10,000 nt of DNA from Kiritimatiellota bacterium (GTDB lineage: Bacteria; Verrucomicrobiota; Kiritimatiellia; JAAZAB01): positions 1-10,000 of the forward strand of contig VSJD01000080.1 in assembly GCA_008636095.1 (NCBI GenBank). The letters run 5' to 3'. The notes under the pieces were generated by a model. It did no database searches. It saw only the letters and a program-made list of their open reading frames with translations, and was not told the origin of the DNA. Made by a program: the position numbers and the translations under genes. Position 1 is the first letter of the stretch. Each line of letters opens with the position of its first letter. Below, in pieces: positions 8,273-10,000 of this stretch.

Positions 8273-8299
8273 TTAAGCAGCAATATTAACTATGCTTAA
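8273..8299. promoter_or_regulatory. Inverted repeat upstream of the M55 gene block
   Basis: The arms 'ttaagca' (8273-8279) and 'tgcttaa' (8293-8299) are perfectly complementary around a 13-nt A/T-rich centre, and 'gcttaagc' (8271-8278) is itself a palindrome. The site lies about 55-80 bp before the M55 start, in the only sizeable gap upstream of that block. An operator is one reading. A weak stem ending the atpZ transcript is another, but no U-tract follows. In the rest of 8221-8336 I saw no promoter with both boxes convincing. Confidence 0.25.
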
Positions 8300-8336
8300 A
8301 AATTGGTCTTCCGTAGGATCTGTGCGTAGCGTTTCG

Positions 8337-8681
8337 TTATCCATTTCGATCCGTGCCAATCTGCGGCACATCCTTTTCTGAGCGGCGCGGGAAACGGGAC
8401 ACGGAAACAAAGATATTTAGAAATCCGGCGGCAATGCCGAAGAGCAGGAGCAGGATGGTGAACCAGGGGCTTGTCTTCAGCCAGCGATCCAGGTTGTAGC
8501 CGACGAAGAGTCCCAGAAAGGTGCAACCGACCAGCGTGAACCCCAGAGACCCCATGGTCGCCAGACCTTGCCAGACCGTTGGCCCCGCCATCGTTTCCCG
8601 CAACCCCGCAGGAGTAAAGGTTCCGCCGCCAGCCGGCTCAAGCGGCAGGTGTGGAGGGCGGTTTCTTTTCATCGGATGCAT
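8337..8681 (-). CDS. atpZ: AtpZ/AtpI-type F0F1-ATP synthase accessory membrane protein
   Basis: A 114-aa protein with two membrane helices (about 45-63 and 73-93) joined by '[13 protein letters not shown]' (61-73), matching the 'G-x-x-L-D-x-x-x-x-TSPW' loop of the AtpZ/AtpI family. These proteins sit in the cytoplasmic membrane and help assemble the c-ring or supply Mg/Ca to the ATP synthase. Family placement is strong; the choice between AtpZ and AtpI is less so. The ATG at 8681 lies inside tatA (44-bp overlap) and is preceded by 'GAGG' with 6-nt spacing. A later ATG at 8591 (M31) would remove the overlap and leave about 14 residues before the first helix. Residues 96-113, beyond the second helix, coincide with repeat copy A and look like an added tail. 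No other ATP synthase gene follows within the window. Confidence 0.8.
   Translation of the reverse strand: MHPMKRNRPPHLPLEPAGGGTFTPAGLRETMAGPTVWQGLATMGSLGFTLVGCTFLGLFVGYNLDRWLKTSPWFTILLLLFGIAAGFLNIFVSVSRFPRRSEKDVPQIGTDRNG
8344..8396 (-). repeat. Diverged direct repeat, copy A (3' end of atpZ)
   Basis: These 53 bp encode AtpZ residues 96-113 and match 3595-3649 in the same orientation, with only transitions among the mismatches of the 41-bp core. The part at 8353-8369 also forms a small hairpin ('gtgcc'/'ggcac', 7-nt loop) that copy B has lost. The two copies bracket the M55, URO-D-like and GH36-like genes. Confidence 0.55.
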
Positions 8682-8817
8682 CGCCTTCCTCGCGGCCCTT
8701 TTTAAATTCGCGCAGGCTTTTGCCCAGCGAGCGCGCCAGATCCGGCAGGCGTTTGGCGCCGAACAACAACAGGACGACCAGCAAAATTAACAAGATTTCC
8801 GGCCAGCCAACATTCAT
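8638..8817 (-). CDS. tatA: Twin-arginine translocase subunit TatA
   Basis: A 59-aa protein easily missed because of its size. TatA oligomerises in the cytoplasmic membrane to let folded proteins carrying twin-arginine signals cross. It begins '[20 protein letters not shown]', giving one N-terminal membrane helix (about 4-19) with the polar residue E7. The invariant 'FG' hinge (F19-G20) follows, then the amphipathic helix '[20 protein letters not shown]' with its LP pair and alternating basic residues, and a short acidic/basic tail ending 'PPSTPAA'. The ATG at 8817 has a strong ribosome site ('AAAGGAG', 7-nt spacing) inside the upstream gene and overlaps that gene's TGA as 'ATGA', implying translational coupling. 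The tail overlaps the atpZ start by 44 bp. No tatC or tatB is in view. It could be annotated TatA/E. Confidence 0.93.
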   Translation of the reverse strand: MNVGWPEILLILLVVLLLFGAKRLPDLARSLGKSLREFKKGREEGDASDEKKPPSTPAA

Positions 8818-9116
8818 GATGCCGCTCCTTTCCGAATGCGTTCTTTTTCTTCCTCCGCCCGCGCCTTGATTTTTTCGATTTCTGCGCGTTGCTGGGCCTT
8901 GATCGGCTCGACTTTTTCCGGATCATCACCTGCCTTGGCCAGATGATCGCTGCCCAGTATTTCCCGCTCTGCCAGCTTGGCCTTTGTTTTGCGATCAACC
9001 TCGGCCAAAGCGGCTTTCTGCACATCGGTCAGCCTGGCCGGTGATCCATCGCGCTGGGCCAGGCGTTCCATTGCCAAGTCTAACGCGCTCTTTAACGACT
9101 TGCCCGTGGATTTCAT
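8814..9116 (-). CDS. Small charged helical protein of unknown function, coupled to tatA
   Basis: A 100-aa protein I do not recognise. It has no membrane segment or signal peptide. It is rich in Lys, Glu, Ala and Arg, with long predicted helices; residues about 30-52 and 66-97 ('[20 protein letters not shown]' and onwards) look like coiled coil. The ATG at 9116 is preceded by 'AGGA' at about 11 nt; an earlier out-of-frame ATG stops at once. Its TGA overlaps the tatA ATG by 4 bp, so the two are probably translated together. It is the first gene of the tatA-atpZ group and diverges from tadA across 63 bp. A role linked to the Tat system is only inferred from position. Confidence 0.75.
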   Translation of the reverse strand: MKSTGKSLKSALDLAMERLAQRDGSPARLTDVQKAALAEVDRKTKAKLAEREILGSDHLAKAGDDPEKVEPIKAQQRAEIEKIKARAEEEKERIRKGAAS

Positions 9117-9179
9117 ATTGGCATTTATCCTGTAAAAAAAAGATTGCCTTCAACCTAACTGTCCCCGTAAATTAAGGCC

Positions 9180-9629
9180 ATGTCGGATTTCAGTCAAGAT
9201 GAGTTTTTCATGCGGCAAGCCCTTCAGCAGGCGGCCCTGGCAGTCGAAGCCGGCGAGGTGCCGGTCGGCGCGGTCATGGTTCGCGCGCAGACTGTCATCG
9301 GCCGCGCGTATAACCAGGTGGAACTGCTGAAAGACCCGACTGCCCATGCCGAAATGATTGCCATCACCCAGGCCGCGAGCGCAATCGGCGACTGGCGCCT
9401 CACGGACACCGTACTCTACGTCACGAAAGAGCCCTGCCCCATGTGCGCGGGCGCCATTGCCCTGGCCCGGATTCCGAGGGTGGTATTTGGCGCAAGCGAT
9501 CCTCAGAGCGCAGGCACCATCACGGCTGCAGAAGTCCAAGCTGGGGTGCTTGAAGAAGAATGCAGGGAATTGCTTCAGGGATTTTTTAAAACCTTAAGGG
9601 CGCAAGCCAAAGATTCAGATCCGCAATAA
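9180..9629 (+). CDS. tadA: tRNA-specific adenosine deaminase TadA
   Basis: A 149-aa zinc deaminase of the CDA fold that converts A34 to inosine in tRNA-Arg(ACG), allowing decoding of CGN codons. Visible are 'EAGEVPVGAV' (23-32), 'YNQVE' (44-48), the zinc/proton-shuttle motif 'DPTAHAEMIA' with H56 and E58, and 'KEPCPMCAGA' (83-92) with ligands C86 and C89. It continues 'RVVFGASDP' (100-108) and 'GVLEEECRELLQGFF' (122-136). Between the last two, the segment aligned with E. coli 'GAAGSLMDVLHHPGMNHRV' is about 12 residues shorter and lacks the 'NH' motif. The start at 9180 agrees with E. coli TadA; 'AAGG' is very close (2 nt). An alternative ATG at 9210 would remove a conserved N-terminal helix. 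The 3' end overlaps the convergent neighbour by 55 bp. Confidence 0.9.
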   Translation: MSDFSQDEFFMRQALQQAALAVEAGEVPVGAVMVRAQTVIGRAYNQVELLKDPTAHAEMIAITQAASAIGDWRLTDTVLYVTKEPCPMCAGAIALARIPRVVFGASDPQSAGTITAAEVQAGVLEEECRELLQGFFKTLRAQAKDSDPQ

Positions 9630-10000
9630 GATTCTTTCATTAAAAGCATCAAATCAACCTGGTGCATTACATCCATATATTCGGCCAGAGATTTGGCCGA
9701 ACAGGCTTTGCGCTGTAACTCAAATGCTCTTTGGTTTACCCGGTTTTTCTCGCAACTCTCAAGATATTTCGCCCATATTTTACCGGTAAGGGTAAGCGCC
9801 TCCTGTAAAGCCTGACTATTGCTTTCAAACTGGACAATCGGCGTTGCCACATGATCGCCGCCATCCCATGGCAGTTCAAAATAGGAGACAATTTCATTAC
9901 CCATGTGTTCCGTAAGTGACAGCCAGGGACATCCAGTCACAGCCTGCCGTGGCTGTCTGAATGATTCGTCTTCATCCTTCGGATACACAATTGAAACGAT
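9575..10000 (-). CDS. Hypothetical, possibly phasin-like protein, may continue past right edge
   Basis: The frame ends at a TGA at 9575 and stays open to the right edge, so the 5' end may lie outside. Inside the window there is a GTG at 9988 (137 aa) and an ATG at 9904 (109 aa) preceded by 'GGA' about 6 nt upstream. The C-terminal two thirds are helical. The pattern 'WAKYLESCEKNRVNQRAFEL' followed by 'ACSAKSLAEYMDVMHQ' recalls phasins (polyhydroxyalkanoate granule-associated helical proteins), where a 'AKSxxE' turn precedes the last helix. The similarity is by eye and weak. No neighbouring PHA synthase is in view. The last 55 bp are shared with the end of tadA on the other strand, which is unusual and slightly lowers confidence in one of the two C-termini. 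Confidence 0.5.
   Translation of the reverse strand: MVSIVYPKDEDESFRQPRQAVTGCPWLSLTEHMGNEIVSYFELPWDGGDHVATPIVQFESNSQALQEALTLTGKIWAKYLESCEKNRVNQRAFELQRKACSAKSLAEYMDVMHQVDLMLLMKESYCGSESLACALKVLKNP

Noticed and set aside
8702..9025. Open frame of 107 codons overlapping tatA and the coiled-coil gene on the same strand
   Set aside because: Its composition (Arg/Ser/Lys-rich, no motif) looks like an out-of-frame reading; tatA in another frame is unmistakable.
9144..9173. Possible promoter for tadA: 'ttgcct', 18-nt spacer, 'taaatt'
   Set aside because: The -10 box would end 6 nt before the start codon, leaving no room for a leader; both boxes are weak.

Overview
The window reads like a bacterial chromosome segment with dense genes and roughly half G+C. 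The best guess at origin is a PVC-group anaerobe (Kiritimatiellae, Lentisphaerae or a relative). That rests on inference: uroporphyrinogen-decarboxylase-like proteins set among diverse glycoside hydrolases, an M55 peptidase and a GNAT-like acyltransferase are a combination familiar from those lineages. No rRNA, tRNA, CRISPR array, transposase or integrase gene was seen.

Layout. Positions 1-2706 hold two plus-strand genes: the 3' part of a TIM-barrel glycoside-hydrolase-like protein, then a two-domain acyltransferase. They converge at a hairpin (2703-2725) with a minus-strand block, read from right to left: M55 metallopeptidase (7408-8220), URO-D superfamily protein (6225-7364), large GH36-like alpha-galactosidase family protein (3680-6205) and a metal-dependent amidohydrolase (2754-3566). 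The first three are packed with 19-43 bp gaps and probably form one transcript. Upstream on the same strand is a compact membrane-related group: a 100-aa charged protein (8814-9116), tatA (8638-8817, 59 aa and easily missed) and an AtpZ/AtpI-type ATP synthase accessory protein (8337-8681). These three overlap one another. Diverging from them is tadA (9180-9629), which overlaps tail to tail with a possibly phasin-like protein that runs to the right edge.

How the genes may work together. The left two thirds look like an accessory carbohydrate and small-molecule catabolic locus: sugar-cleaving barrels, an amidohydrolase, a peptidase of the D-aminopeptidase family and a URO-D-like protein of unknown reaction. 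The right third is housekeeping: Tat export, ATP synthase assembly and tRNA wobble editing.

The most unusual observation is a diverged direct repeat of about 54 bp. One copy forms the 3' end of atpZ (8344-8396). The other lies between the GH36-like and amidohydrolase genes (3595-3649). The repeats bracket the M55/URO-D/GH36 block. Nearly all differences between them are transitions. A second point is that TadA is about 12 residues shorter than E. coli TadA in a normally conserved C-terminal segment. No clearly new defence or mobile system was found.
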